Assembly: GCF_009938165.1 (NCBI RefSeq)
Contig: NZ_AP019649.1
Coordinates: 1,116,001 to 1,180,000 of the forward strand
Direction of reading: 5' to 3'
DNA from: Vibrio taketomensis
Lineage (GTDB): Bacteria; Pseudomonadota; Gammaproteobacteria; Enterobacterales; Vibrionaceae
DNA: 64,000 bases
Below are positions 43,518-53,107 of the stretch, one piece after another; the stretch's first letter is position 1; every line of letters begins with the position of its first letter. Under the pieces are notes generated by a model, which was not told the origin of the DNA, did no database searches, and was given only the letters and a program-made list of their open reading frames with translations. The translations under genes were made by a program, and so were the position numbers.

Positions 43518-43570
43518 CGAACCCTTAAAGAAAAAGCGATAGCAGAACGCATATCGTAAACCAATGATAT

Positions 43571-43596
43571 CTTGAGAGGTTGTCTGGCCTCTCAAG
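43571..43596 (+). terminator. Hairpin after pspC
   Basis: Perfect stem CTTGAGAGG / CCTCTCAAG with an eight-base loop, then an AT-rich stretch. Probably ends the psp transcript although the T tail is broken. Confidence 0.6.
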
Positions 43597-43708
43597 TGAT
43601 TAATTTTATTACTGAAACTATCCTCTCTGATTGGCACTATCTAAATCGATCATCTATGTTTTGTTAAAGGCTGGTGAAAAGTCTCGCAATACAAATGGAT
43701 GATTGATT

Positions 43709-44740
43709 ATGCTCAAATTCTTTTCTTTCCTTGCTTTCACGCTGGTAGTGACTGGCTGTGGTAAGGATCTTCCTCCTGTACCTGAACCAGAATCTCGTCC
43801 CGCCAAATTGTTCACGGTTACTGTTGGTAACTCAGCATTTGAACGCCGCTTTCCTGCCACAACCGAAGCGGGTGATAGGGCCGTATTAGCGTTTCGTGTT
43901 CCCGGACTTTTACAAACGATTGATGTGGTGGCTGGGCAGTCTGTTGTGAAAGGCCAAGTGTTAGCAACACTTAACCCAGATGAGTATGAGTTGCTCGCGC
44001 AACAAGCCCAAGCTCAATATCGACTCGCTGACGTGCAGTATCAACGGAGTAAAAAACTTCGCAGAGATGCCGTTGTGTCGGAGCAGGATTTTGATGAAGC
44101 GAAAGCCAATCGCAATTCAGCGAAGGCGTATTTAGATCAAGCGAACGCTAATTTGCGTTATACCCGTTTGGTTGCTCCCTATGATGGCACCATCTCTCTC
44201 GTTCCCGCAGAAAACCATGAGTACATTGCAGCGAAAGCGGGCGTAATGAATATCCAAACCAATAGCTTAATGAAGGTTTTTTTCCAGTTGCCAGATGGAT
44301 TATTAGGGCGTTTTTCTACTGGAGCGAACCCTGAAGCCTACATGCTGTTTGACGCGTTCCCCGGCAATACATACCCACTTACTTTTCAAGAGATAGACAC
44401 TGAAGCGGATCCCAAAACAGGCTCTTATAAAGTGACGATGGTGATGGAGAGGCCAGAGAACACCGGTATTTTGCCAGGTATGTCTGGCACGGTTCGAGTC
44501 GTTGCAGCCTCTTCGACAGCGACCCGAATTCCTTCGTCCGCCTTGTTTGATGAAAACGGTAAAACATGCGTTTGGCGCGTCAACGATCAGGGTATCGTTG
44601 AAAAGGCGGCGGTAGAGCTCAACGACAAACAACAAGTGGTCTCTGGACTTAATGATGGGGATAAGATCGTGATGTCTGGGGTCAGTGGTATCACACCAGG
44701 GATTAAAGTACGCGAATGGATCAAAGAGCGGGGGCTGTAG
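43709..44740 (+). CDS. RND efflux periplasmic adaptor lipoprotein (first of two)
   Basis: Membrane fusion protein of 343 residues that links an RND pump to an outer-membrane channel. Lipobox VTGC at the end of MLKFFSFLAFTLVVTGC. Barrel-sandwich motif VPGLLQTIDVVAGQSVVKGQVLATLNPDEYELLA, a coiled-coil hairpin (about 95-155), then RLVAPYDGTISLVPAENHEYIAA. Two bases before the second adaptor gene. Corresponds to the V. cholerae vexIJK-type arrangement. Confidence 0.92.
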   Translation: MLKFFSFLAFTLVVTGCGKDLPPVPEPESRPAKLFTVTVGNSAFERRFPATTEAGDRAVLAFRVPGLLQTIDVVAGQSVVKGQVLATLNPDEYELLAQQAQAQYRLADVQYQRSKKLRRDAVVSEQDFDEAKANRNSAKAYLDQANANLRYTRLVAPYDGTISLVPAENHEYIAAKAGVMNIQTNSLMKVFFQLPDGLLGRFSTGANPEAYMLFDAFPGNTYPLTFQEIDTEADPKTGSYKVTMVMERPENTGILPGMSGTVRVVAASSTATRIPSSALFDENGKTCVWRVNDQGIVEKAAVELNDKQQVVSGLNDGDKIVMSGVSGITPGIKVREWIKERGL

Positions 44741-44742
44741 GA

Positions 44743-45828
44743 ATGAAAAGTCGAATTATTTTAATTTCTTCAGTACTTGGTTTGCTCACGGCGTGTGGTG
44801 AGCCAGTAGATTATACCGATCTTGGATTACCTAAAGTTGAAACACTGGTGGTGAAGCCTATTGAGCGTGGAGACAACCTCTATTTTCCTGCCGTTGCGAA
44901 TGCAGCGGAGCGTTCTCATCTGAGTTTTCGTGTTGCAGGCGAGGTTAGCCGAGTTTATGTCAAAGAGGGGGATATGGTGAAGCAAGGTGCGATGATCGCC
45001 GAGTTAGAGCCAACAGATTTTCAACTTGAAGTGGATAATGCTTCCGCACGTTACTCAGTGATTGATAGTCAATATCGCCGCTCTCAGCCGCTGGTAAAGA
45101 AAGGCCTACTAGCGAAGTCTCAATTTGACGAAATCGCAGCAGAGCGAAGAATAGCGCTCGCGGAGTTGGAGCTTGCCAAACTTAGGTTATCTTTTACCCA
45201 CCTCAAGGCGCCAGTGGATGGCATTATTTCGCGCGTCGCGGTTGATCAGTTTGAAAATATTCAGGTGGGCCAAAACATAGTGAATATTCACAGCATTGAT
45301 AGTGTGGAAGTCTTAATTCAGCTACCAGATCGTATTTACGTCAACCAGCCTGAGCAAGAAAAACTTTCCCGCATCGATGCCATTGTTCGTGTGCCAAGCG
45401 GCAATCAATATCACGCACGGATTAAGGAATTTACGACAGAGCCAGACCCCGCCACAGGTACATTTAATGTTACGTTGTCACTTCTAATGCCAAAGGATGA
45501 ATACATTCTTGATGGCATGGCGGTTGAGGTGACATCGAATCATGAGGATGTTGGACTCGATCTCCGCGAGGGAGTGCAGGTGCCGATTGAGGCGATTTTT
45601 AACCAAGACGGCGATGATTTAAATAAAGAAAACAAATTTGTATGGTTACTCAACCCTGACAATACAGTGAGTAAAACACAGGTCACGCTGGGTAAAGCAA
45701 CCAAAAATTCGGTACAAATCCTATCGGGGTTAGCGACAGGCGACACCATTGTAACCGCGGGTATCTCGCGGTTGACTGATGGACTGAAAGTGGAAACGGT
45801 AGCCAAGGAGGCAGGAAATGAACAGTAA
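44743..45828 (+). CDS. RND efflux periplasmic adaptor lipoprotein (second of two)
   Basis: 361 residues, lipobox LTAC after MKSRIILISSVLGLL. Barrel-sandwich/lipoyl-like motif RVYVKEGDMVKQGAMIAELEPTDFQLE and FTHLKAPVDGIISRVAVDQFENIQVGQ. Start ATG at 44743 with GTAGGA upstream; the end overlaps the pump gene. Two adaptors for one pump point to hetero-oligomeric assembly. Confidence 0.92.
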   Translation: MKSRIILISSVLGLLTACGEPVDYTDLGLPKVETLVVKPIERGDNLYFPAVANAAERSHLSFRVAGEVSRVYVKEGDMVKQGAMIAELEPTDFQLEVDNASARYSVIDSQYRRSQPLVKKGLLAKSQFDEIAAERRIALAELELAKLRLSFTHLKAPVDGIISRVAVDQFENIQVGQNIVNIHSIDSVEVLIQLPDRIYVNQPEQEKLSRIDAIVRVPSGNQYHARIKEFTTEPDPATGTFNVTLSLLMPKDEYILDGMAVEVTSNHEDVGLDLREGVQVPIEAIFNQDGDDLNKENKFVWLLNPDNTVSKTQVTLGKATKNSVQILSGLATGDTIVTAGISRLTDGLKVETVAKEAGNEQ

Positions 45829-48800
45829 AAGCAACCAGCCTCAAACAGACGATGACATCACGGGTATTGCAGCCTACTTTATTCGTAATCGCGTCATCAG
45901 TTGGATGATTGCTCTGATCTTTTTGATTGGAGGTATCGCTTCATTTTTCGGGTTAGGGCGCTTGGAAGATCCTGCCTTTACGATCAAGGATGCAATGATC
46001 GTTACTTCTTACCCAGGAGCAACACCGCAACAAGTGGAAGAAGAAGTCACTTATCCACTCGAAAAGGAAATTCAACAATTAACTTACGTTGATGAGATTA
46101 ATTCAATTTCTACTCGTGGCTTATCGCAGATCACCGTCACCATGAAAAACAATTATGGCCCGGACGATTTGCCACAGATATGGGATGAATTGCGTCGTAA
46201 GGTCAATGACCTTAAAGGTTCCTTACCTCCAGGTGTCAATGATCCTCAAGTTATTGATGATTTTGGCGATGTGTACGGAATTTTGTTAGCGGTTACCGGT
46301 GAGGGCTATAGCTATAAAGAGTTGCTGGATTATGTTGATTATTTGCGCCGTGAGTTAGAGCTGGTTGATGGGGTAAGCAAGGTCTCTGTGACGGGGCAGC
46401 AACAAGAACAGGTTTTCATTGAAATATCGATGAAACGCTTGGCCAGTCTTGGTTTGGCACCGAATACGGTATTTAATCTTCTCGCTACGCAAAACCTCGT
46501 TTCAAGTGCAGGCGCGGTGCGTATTGGTGATGAATATATTCGTATTCATCCGACAGGAGAGTTTGAAAGTGTTGAGCAACTGGGTGATTTGATCATTACT
46601 GAGAGCGGTGCTCAGGGGCTTATCTATTTGCGTGACGTTGCAGAGATAAAACGTGGCTACGTAGAAGTGCCGAGTAACTTAATCACGTTTAATGGCAGTG
46701 TCGCGCTCAACTTAGGTATCTCTTTTGCGCAAGGCGTCAACGTGGTTGATGTGGGTAAGAGCTTTGATCGTCGTCTGGCTGAACTTAAGTATCAACAACC
46801 CGTTGGTATTGAGATCTCAGAGATATACAGTCAGCCAAAAGAAGTGGATAAGTCGGTAAGAGGATTTGTGGTCAGTTTAGGCCAAGCAGTCGCGATCGTG
46901 ATTATCGTTCTGCTGTTCTTTATGGGCTTACGATCAGGTTTATTGATTGGCCTGATTTTGCTGCTCACGGTACTCGGCACCTTTATCTTTATGAAATACT
47001 ACCAAATCGATTTGCAGCGCATATCGCTTGGGGCGTTGGTCATCGCGCTCGGGATGCTGGTGGACAATGCGATAGTGGTGGTCGAAGGGATCTTAATTGG
47101 TACGCAGAAAGGGAGAACGCGGCTGCAAGCTGCCACTGACATTGTTACTCAAACCAAGTGGCCTTTGCTTGGCGCAACGGTGATAGCGGTGACTGCCTTT
47201 GCGCCAATCGGGTTATCTGAAGACTCCACTGGTGAGTACTGCGGTACTTTATTTACCGTTCTTCTTATTTCTTTGATGTTGAGTTGGTTTACCGCTATTT
47301 CACTGACGCCATTTTTCGCTGATTTGTTTTTCCGAGGTCAAAAAGTCCCTCAAGGCGATGAAGATTCTGACCCGTACAACGGAGTTATCTTTGTTGTTTA
47401 CAAGGGTTTTCTCGAGTTTTGTATGCGCCGTGCGTGGCTTACCGTAATCGTATTGGTCGTGGGGCTTGCGGCGAGTATTTACGGGTTTACTCATGTAAAA
47501 CAGTCGTTTTTCCCATCTTCAACTACGCCAATCTTCCAAGCCGATATTTGGTTGCCAGAAGGGACTGACATACGCGCGACCAATACCAAGTTAAAAGCGT
47601 TAGAGACATGGATTGCTGCGCAAGATGGGGTGGAACATGTAACAACGACGGCGGGTAAAGGTTTACAACGCTTTATGCTGACCTATGCACCAGAAAAAAG
47701 TTATGCCGCCTATGGTGAAATTACCACTCGAGTGGCCAGTTATGAACAATTGGCGGATCTCATGAGTCGTTTTCGAGAACACGTAGTGAAGAACTACCCT
47801 GAGATTAACTACAAACTCAAGCAAATTGAATTAGGACCGGGCAGTGGGGCGAAAATTGAGGCACGTATTATCGGCTCAGATCCAACTGTATTACGCTCAA
47901 TTGCCGCTCAAGTTGAAGCGATTTTGCATGCTGATCCAGGTGCAACCAATATTCGTCATGATTGGCGCCAACGAACTAAGATCCTTGAGCCACAGTTTAA
48001 TGAGAGCCAAGCAAGACGTTACGGTATTACTAAATCCGACGTGGATGATTTCCTTGCGATGTCTTTTTCAGGCATGCCAGTGGGTGTTTATCGGGATGGC
48101 ACGACACTAATGCCAATTGTGGCGCGTTTACCAGAAGGTGAGCGTGTGGATATTCGTAATATTGAAGGAATGAAGATCTGGAGCCCGGCATTAAGTGAAT
48201 ATATTCCACTGCAACAAGTGACGTTGGGTTACGACATGCGTTGGGAAGACCCAATCATAGTGCGTAAAGACCGCAAACGAGTGCTGACCATCATGGCGGA
48301 CCCAGATATTTTGGGTGAAGAAACCGCTGCGACACTGCAAAAACGAATTAAAACCCAGATTGAAGCCATTGAGCTGCCATCTGGCTACAGCTTAGAGTGG
48401 GGTGGGGAATATGAGTCGTCTGGTGACGCGCAGGCATCACTGTTTACCACCATGCCGTTGGGATACCTATTTATGTTCCTTATTACGGTGTTCTTGTTTA
48501 ATTCGGTTCGAGAGCCTCTGATTGTTTGGTGCACTGTTCCGCTAGCGATTATTGGCGTAACCACAGGGCTGTTAGCTCTCAATACCCCATTTGGCTTTAT
48601 GGCGTTACTTGGCTTTTTGAGCCTTTCAGGAATGGTGTTGAAAAACGGTATCGTATTGCTTGATCAGATAAATATCGAAATCCATGCTGGTAAAGAGCCA
48701 TACACGGCTGTCGTAGATGCCGCACTTAGTCGTGTACGCCCTGTTTGTATGGCGGCGATTACCACCATTTTAGGTATGGTGCCGCTACTGCCGGATATCT

Positions 48801-48949
48801 TTTTCAAACCGATGGCGGTGACTATTATGTTTGGTTTGGGTTTTGCTACGGTACTGACGCTAATTGTGGTTCCGGTACTGTATCGACTCTTCCACCGCGT
48901 ACCTGTTCCGAGTTATGCTGCAACAAAACTCGAACCGGCAGGGGAATAA
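45818..48949 (+). CDS. RND multidrug efflux pump (VexK-like)
   Basis: Proton-driven inner-membrane transporter of the AcrB/HAE-1 superfamily, 1043 residues with 12 expected helices and two large periplasmic loops. Landmarks: N-terminal helix preceded by FIRNRVISWMIALIFLIGG, SYPGATPQQVEEEVTYPLEKEIQQL, the TM4 proton-relay region ALVIALGMLVDNAIVVVEGI with acidic residues, and the C-terminal GFLSLSGMVLKNGIVLLDQI. Co-translated with the second adaptor and tag. Substrate unknown; no outer-membrane channel gene is next to it, so it probably uses TolC. Confidence 0.94.
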   Translation: MNSKSNQPQTDDDITGIAAYFIRNRVISWMIALIFLIGGIASFFGLGRLEDPAFTIKDAMIVTSYPGATPQQVEEEVTYPLEKEIQQLTYVDEINSISTRGLSQITVTMKNNYGPDDLPQIWDELRRKVNDLKGSLPPGVNDPQVIDDFGDVYGILLAVTGEGYSYKELLDYVDYLRRELELVDGVSKVSVTGQQQEQVFIEISMKRLASLGLAPNTVFNLLATQNLVSSAGAVRIGDEYIRIHPTGEFESVEQLGDLIITESGAQGLIYLRDVAEIKRGYVEVPSNLITFNGSVALNLGISFAQGVNVVDVGKSFDRRLAELKYQQPVGIEISEIYSQPKEVDKSVRGFVVSLGQAVAIVIIVLLFFMGLRSGLLIGLILLLTVLGTFIFMKYYQIDLQRISLGALVIALGMLVDNAIVVVEGILIGTQKGRTRLQAATDIVTQTKWPLLGATVIAVTAFAPIGLSEDSTGEYCGTLFTVLLISLMLSWFTAISLTPFFADLFFRGQKVPQGDEDSDPYNGVIFVVYKGFLEFCMRRAWLTVIVLVVGLAASIYGFTHVKQSFFPSSTTPIFQADIWLPEGTDIRATNTKLKALETWIAAQDGVEHVTTTAGKGLQRFMLTYAPEKSYAAYGEITTRVASYEQLADLMSRFREHVVKNYPEINYKLKQIELGPGSGAKIEARIIGSDPTVLRSIAAQVEAILHADPGATNIRHDWRQRTKILEPQFNESQARRYGITKSDVDDFLAMSFSGMPVGVYRDGTTLMPIVARLPEGERVDIRNIEGMKIWSPALSEYIPLQQVTLGYDMRWEDPIIVRKDRKRVLTIMADPDILGEETAATLQKRIKTQIEAIELPSGYSLEWGGEYESSGDAQASLFTTMPLGYLFMFLITVFLFNSVREPLIVWCTVPLAIIGVTTGLLALNTPFGFMALLGFLSLSGMVLKNGIVLLDQINIEIHAGKEPYTAVVDAALSRVRPVCMAAITTILGMVPLLPDIFFKPMAVTIMFGLGFATVLTLIVVPVLYRLFHRVPVPSYAATKLEPAGE

Positions 48950-49524
48950 TGGATCATCAAGTTTGTGCATGGGCACTAAAGCATGAGTTAGAGAGGGAGT
49001 ACCACGATAAAGAGTGGGGGATTCCAGTTTACGATGATACTCAGTTGTTTGAGTTTATAACCTTGGAAGGAGCGCAAGCTGGGCTAAGCTGGATCACCAT
49101 TTTGAAAAAGCGTGAGGGTTATCGCCAAGCGTTTGAAGGGTATGATTTACTGAAGCTGGCCCAATACGTGGAAGCCGGGGCAGATGAGCGAGTTGATGAG
49201 ATCATCGCTCAATTTGATGTGGTGAAGCACCGTGGCAAAATTGCTTCTGTATTCACCAATGCCAAAGCGGCATTGGCATTGATTACGGAATATGGCAGCT
49301 TGTCTGAGGCGCTTTGGCAATTTGTTGATCATAAACCAGTGATCAACCATTGGCAGTCAATGGAAGACGTACCTGTTTCGACGGAAAGTTCTAAAGCTAT
49401 GAGTAAGTTTCTCAAGAAACGCGGCTTTAAGTTCGTCGGAGAGACAATCTGCTATGCCTTCCAACAAGCTGTCGGTATGGTAGATGATCATTTAGATGGT
49501 TGTCCCAAAAAGACTCAAGTGTAA
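48949..49524 (+). CDS. tag: DNA-3-methyladenine glycosylase I
   Basis: Base-excision repair enzyme that removes 3-methyladenine. 191 residues; ATG at 48949 overlaps the pump stop (TAATG). The family signature is ALKHELEREYHDKEWGIPVYDDTQLFEFITLEGAQAGLSWITILKKREGYRQAF; catalytic/substrate Glu in FITLEGAQAG. The zinc-type His/Cys near the C-terminus (GMVDDHLDGC) is present. Its N-terminal Cys (VCAW) is also conserved. Confidence 0.95.
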   Translation: MDHQVCAWALKHELEREYHDKEWGIPVYDDTQLFEFITLEGAQAGLSWITILKKREGYRQAFEGYDLLKLAQYVEAGADERVDEIIAQFDVVKHRGKIASVFTNAKAALALITEYGSLSEALWQFVDHKPVINHWQSMEDVPVSTESSKAMSKFLKKRGFKFVGETICYAFQQAVGMVDDHLDGCPKKTQV

Positions 49525-49545
49525 CGATTATTCCGTTCCGTAAAC

Positions 49546-49574
49546 AAAAGCCCGCTAAACTTTAGCGGGCTTTT
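49546..49574 (+). terminator. Terminator after tag
   Basis: Stem AAAAGCCCGCTAAA / TTTAGCGGGCTTTT with a one-base loop, a strong symmetric hairpin just left of the MITE-like element. Confidence 0.92.
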
Positions 49575-49596
49575 ACTTTCACTCTCATAGGATGTG

Positions 49597-49859
49597 TACT
49601 CAAGTGACTTCAAGATGCCGGATTCAGAGCATTGCCACTGCGTTGATTTTAAGGAAAACTACGAAGCGAAATAGCCATCTATTTTCGAGTAGTTTGACGC
49701 TGAAATCGGTGTAGTGACTTGCTCCCGAAGGGCGAGTTAACCTGGTTCGTATTCTTCGTTATCGATTTTTGATTTAGAGCCACTAGATTTTCAAATCGCT
49801 GCCTCGTCTACAAACCAAGCTATTCTCGCTGAACCTAGCACCTTGAGGTTACTTGAGTA
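49597..49859. repeat. MITE-like element with 22-bp imperfect terminal inverted repeats
   Basis: The left end TACTCAAGTGACTTCAAGAT... (49597-49618) is mirrored by the right end (49838-49859, complement TACTCAAGTAACCTCAAGGT...), with 18 of 22 positions identical. About 263 bp, non-coding, internal GAATAGCTTGGTTTGTAG-type segments (minus strand). It fills the gap between the tag terminator and the metC stop codon. I have seen similar termini in Vibrio intergenic DNA, but only one copy is visible here. Confidence 0.7.
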
Positions 49860-49862
49860 CAA

Positions 49863-51068
49863 TTACAACTCGGCGGCACTCTCGAGTATCACGCTATTGT
49901 AGCGTGCTAGGCCAGCCTCTAAATCAGCAATAAGATCATCAACATCCTCTAACCCGATATGAAGGCGAATCAACGTGCCAGTAAAATGCGGGTGAGCTAC
50001 TGTACGTAAATGATCAAAACTCTTAGGTTCATTGGCCAGTATTAGGCTTTCGAAACCACCCCAAGAGTAGCCCATGCTAAAGTGTTTCATCCCATCGAGT
50101 AGCGCTGTTGTTGCCTTTGTATCAGAGGTTTTAAGTACAAATGAAAACAGTCCGTTACTGCCAGTGAAATCACGCTGGAAGAATTCATGGCCGGGACAAG
50201 TCTTTAACGCGGGGTGTCTTACATGGTCTACTTCTGGTCGCGACTGTAACCAGTTAGCGACTTTTAAGCTACTTTCGGCATGTTGGCGCAAGCGCACATC
50301 GAGAGTTCGAATACCGCGCAGTGCAAGGTAAGCATCATCTGGAGAAATGCATTGCCCCATCAAGTAGCTTTGTTCGCGCAGTTGATCCCAACATTTTTCG
50401 TTCGCGACAGCGGTTCCTATCATGACATCGGAGTGACCAACGATATACTTGGTTGCCGCTTGAATAGAAATATCCACACCAAAATCAAACGGTGAGAAGT
50501 TCACTCCCGCCCCCCAAGTATTATCAAGCATCACTACGATGTCATGTTGATGGGCAATTTTGGTGAGTGTTGGCACATCTTGCACTTCCATGGTTACTGA
50601 GCCTGGCGATTCAAGGAATAACACTTTGGTATTGGGTTGGATTAACTCTTCGATTTCTTTACCAATGGTTGGCGAGAAATAGGTGGTTTCTACCCCCATT
50701 TTTTTCATGATCTTATTGCAAAAATCACGTGTTGGCTCATAGCACGTATCGACCATTAGAATATGATCGCCAGCCTCTACAAAGGCTAAAATCGAGTTTG
50801 AAATTGCCGCGGTACCACAGGGGTAAAGAGCGCAACCAACACCACCTTCAATTTCAACCATCGCATCTTGCAGAGCAAAATGGGTGTGTGTGCCACGGCG
50901 ACCATAAAATAGTGTTTGGTTGGCACGATTGATAATCGCGTGTTTTTTCTCTGCAACCGTATCAAATATAACTGTAGAGGCACGTTGTACGGGTGGGTTA
51001 ACCACACCGTTGGTCCATTTTTTATCACGTCCAGCGGTGATGAGTTTGGTCTTTTTCCCTTCTGACAT
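49863..51068 (-). CDS. metC: Cystathionine beta-lyase MetC
   Basis: PLP enzyme that cleaves cystathionine to homocysteine in methionine synthesis. 401 residues, cystathionine gamma-synthase-like family: [29 protein letters not shown] Asp in [11 protein letters not shown] and Schiff-base Lys in [18 protein letters not shown]. The stop codon lies three bases from the right end of the MITE-like element, which could supply or alter its transcription end. Confidence 0.95.
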   Translation of the reverse strand: MSEGKKTKLITAGRDKKWTNGVVNPPVQRASTVIFDTVAEKKHAIINRANQTLFYGRRGTHTHFALQDAMVEIEGGVGCALYPCGTAAISNSILAFVEAGDHILMVDTCYEPTRDFCNKIMKKMGVETTYFSPTIGKEIEELIQPNTKVLFLESPGSVTMEVQDVPTLTKIAHQHDIVVMLDNTWGAGVNFSPFDFGVDISIQAATKYIVGHSDVMIGTAVANEKCWDQLREQSYLMGQCISPDDAYLALRGIRTLDVRLRQHAESSLKVANWLQSRPEVDHVRHPALKTCPGHEFFQRDFTGSNGLFSFVLKTSDTKATTALLDGMKHFSMGYSWGGFESLILANEPKSFDHLRTVAHPHFTGTLIRLHIGLEDVDDLIADLEAGLARYNSVILESAAEL

Positions 51069-51234
51069 TACTAAATCCTTATTCTACCGAATGCCTTTAT
51101 TTAAAACATGCCGGGGTATACAAAGCAAGGGATGATTGGCTTAGTCACTGTGCAATCTCATCATTCATGCAACACCAGTAAGGCAAATTATTATTTGTAA
51201 GTTTGAGATATGAGCAGATGCGAGGGTAGAAATG

Positions 51235-51258
51235 AGAGGTGTCGTTACCAACACCTCT
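51235..51258 (-). terminator. Possible terminator of cls
   Basis: Stem AGAGGTGT / ACACCTCT with an eight-base loop, 13 bases beyond the cls stop; the T tail on the minus strand is poor. Confidence 0.5.
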
Positions 51259-51271
51259 ATGCTGAACGGAG

Positions 51272-52722
51272 TTAGAGTAATGGATTGAAGAGATAGAAGG
51301 TGCGTTCTAAAAAGCGAGAGAAAATCGAACGTTCACGCCAAGTCTCTAAACAAACCGTATGCGATTGTGCAATATACTGATCTTGCAATTGATGCATTTG
51401 TCGCGTGAAGTCTAGATCATCAATCGCTAACGTCACTTCAAAATTGAGCCATAGACTGCGCATATCCATATTAACCGTGCCAACCAAGCAGAACTGCTCG
51501 TCAATTACGACTGATTTGGTATGCAGCAGGCCACCATAAAACTCATAAATTTTTACGCCAGCGAGCATTAATTCACTGTAGAACGCGCGAGATGCCCACT
51601 GCACCATCAGAGAGTCATTCTTATGCGGAATAATCAGCTCAACAGTGATGCCTCGTTGCGCCGTCATCTTTAGCGTTTCGAGCAAGTCCGCACTTGGCAC
51701 AAAGTATGGCGTAGTAATTCTTACTGATTTATTGGCTTGATGAATGGCTAAAGTGAGCACTTGATAAATCAGATATTCTGGCATTCCGGGGCCTGATGGC
51801 ACGACTTGAATCGGATGTTCCGCAAGTTTTTCATCAACTTTACATTCAGGGACCGGAGGGAAAGAACGCTCGCCAGTCTCGACTTCCCAGTCCCAACTGT
51901 GGATTGCAGATAAGACGTTCACGGTTGGCCCTGTGACTCGCACCATGATGTCTATCCATTGGCCCACGCCTGCATCTTGTTTGAAAAACGCTGGATCGAC
52001 CATATTCATCGATCCGGTATAAGCAATTTTTTCATCAATAATGATGATTTTGCGATGTTGACGTAAATCAAGACGACGTAAAAAAATACGCCACGGGCTA
52101 ACTTCTAAAGCTTGAACAACAGTGATGCCGACTTGCTTCATTTTCTCAACCCACGGGCTGGAAAAAGCGTGGACTGCCTGCAGAATCAAGAAGCAACTTA
52201 ATTTTGACTCCCCGCAGCGGCTCAGATTAGCGCATTGGCTACCTCATCGGCCATTCCGCCAGGATGCCAAATATAAAACACCATGCGAATGCTATGTTGT
52301 GCTTGCTCAATATCGTCGATTACTGAGCGCATCACTGATTCTGGAGAATTTTGCAGAGAAAGCTCGTTACCACTTAAAGCCGGCAAACCAAGGCGATTGT
52401 TGCAAAGCTCGTCAATGCGATAAATATGCCTGCCAAAGTTTTCTGGAGAGTGTGCGTGGCAATTACGCAGTTGAGAGAACCATTCAATAAAAGGCGATAG
52501 CATTTCTTTGGCACGATCGGCTCGCTTGCGTCCCAAATTGAGCTCGCCAAACAGGAAGTAACAGGCAACGCCCACAATGGGGATAATATAAATCACCATC
52601 AACCATGCAAGGGAAACGCTGACTGCTCGACGTTTAAGTACTACGCGTAAGGTGACACCTGCGACAAGAATCCAGTACAGAACAATACTTGCTAGCGTCA
52701 TGAAGTGGTAAAACTTTTCCAT
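51272..52722 (-). pseudogene. cls: Cardiolipin synthase Cls, frameshifted twice as read
   Basis: Phospholipase-D family enzyme making cardiolipin from phosphatidylglycerol. The 5' frame (start 52722, two N-terminal helices) stops at 52222 after NALI; removal of one base near 52222-52225 gives EPLRGVKIKLLLDSAGSPRFF. A second break near 52158-52162 then leads into SPWVEKMKQVGI and the remainder, which carries HRKIIIIDEKIAYTGSMN and HTKSVVIDEQFCLVGTVN, the two HKD motifs. The repaired protein would be about 484 residues, normal for ClsA. Both breaks fall within 65 bases. Real inactivation or local sequence errors are both possible. Confidence 0.88.
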
Positions 52723-53107
52723 CGACCATCCTACATCTATTAACTCTTTAAATACTATGCTGAATTCGACCGAGTTAACAACTAAACCCGGTCACAATGA
52801 TGCAAAAACTTACATTTCCAAATCGTACCTGTTGCTAATTCAACCAACAGGTACGCTGAGTTGCTTCTATCATCATATGAAACGCAGATGTTATAAAATG
52901 TTTCTACTGCATGCATTAGCAGCGATAAATAGGGGGTAACCGACAAAATGGCGGAAAAACAAGCTAATGGGGTTCCTTTTTTATCCTGAAACTGGTTTAC
53001 TTTCCTGTAGAGCGTTAACAAATTTATCCATAACACTTATAAAAGGATACATTTGCAACCAAAAGCGCCAAAGCAAACAAACACAACAAAATTTAAATGG
53101 TGATTAT
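52723..53107. other. Intergenic region between cls and the NSS transporter
   Basis: About 385 AT-rich bases holding the divergent promoters. A repeated AACAGGTACG/CCAACAGG-like stretch is seen around 52848, but there is no reading frame I would call a gene and no clear operator. Confidence 0.45.
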
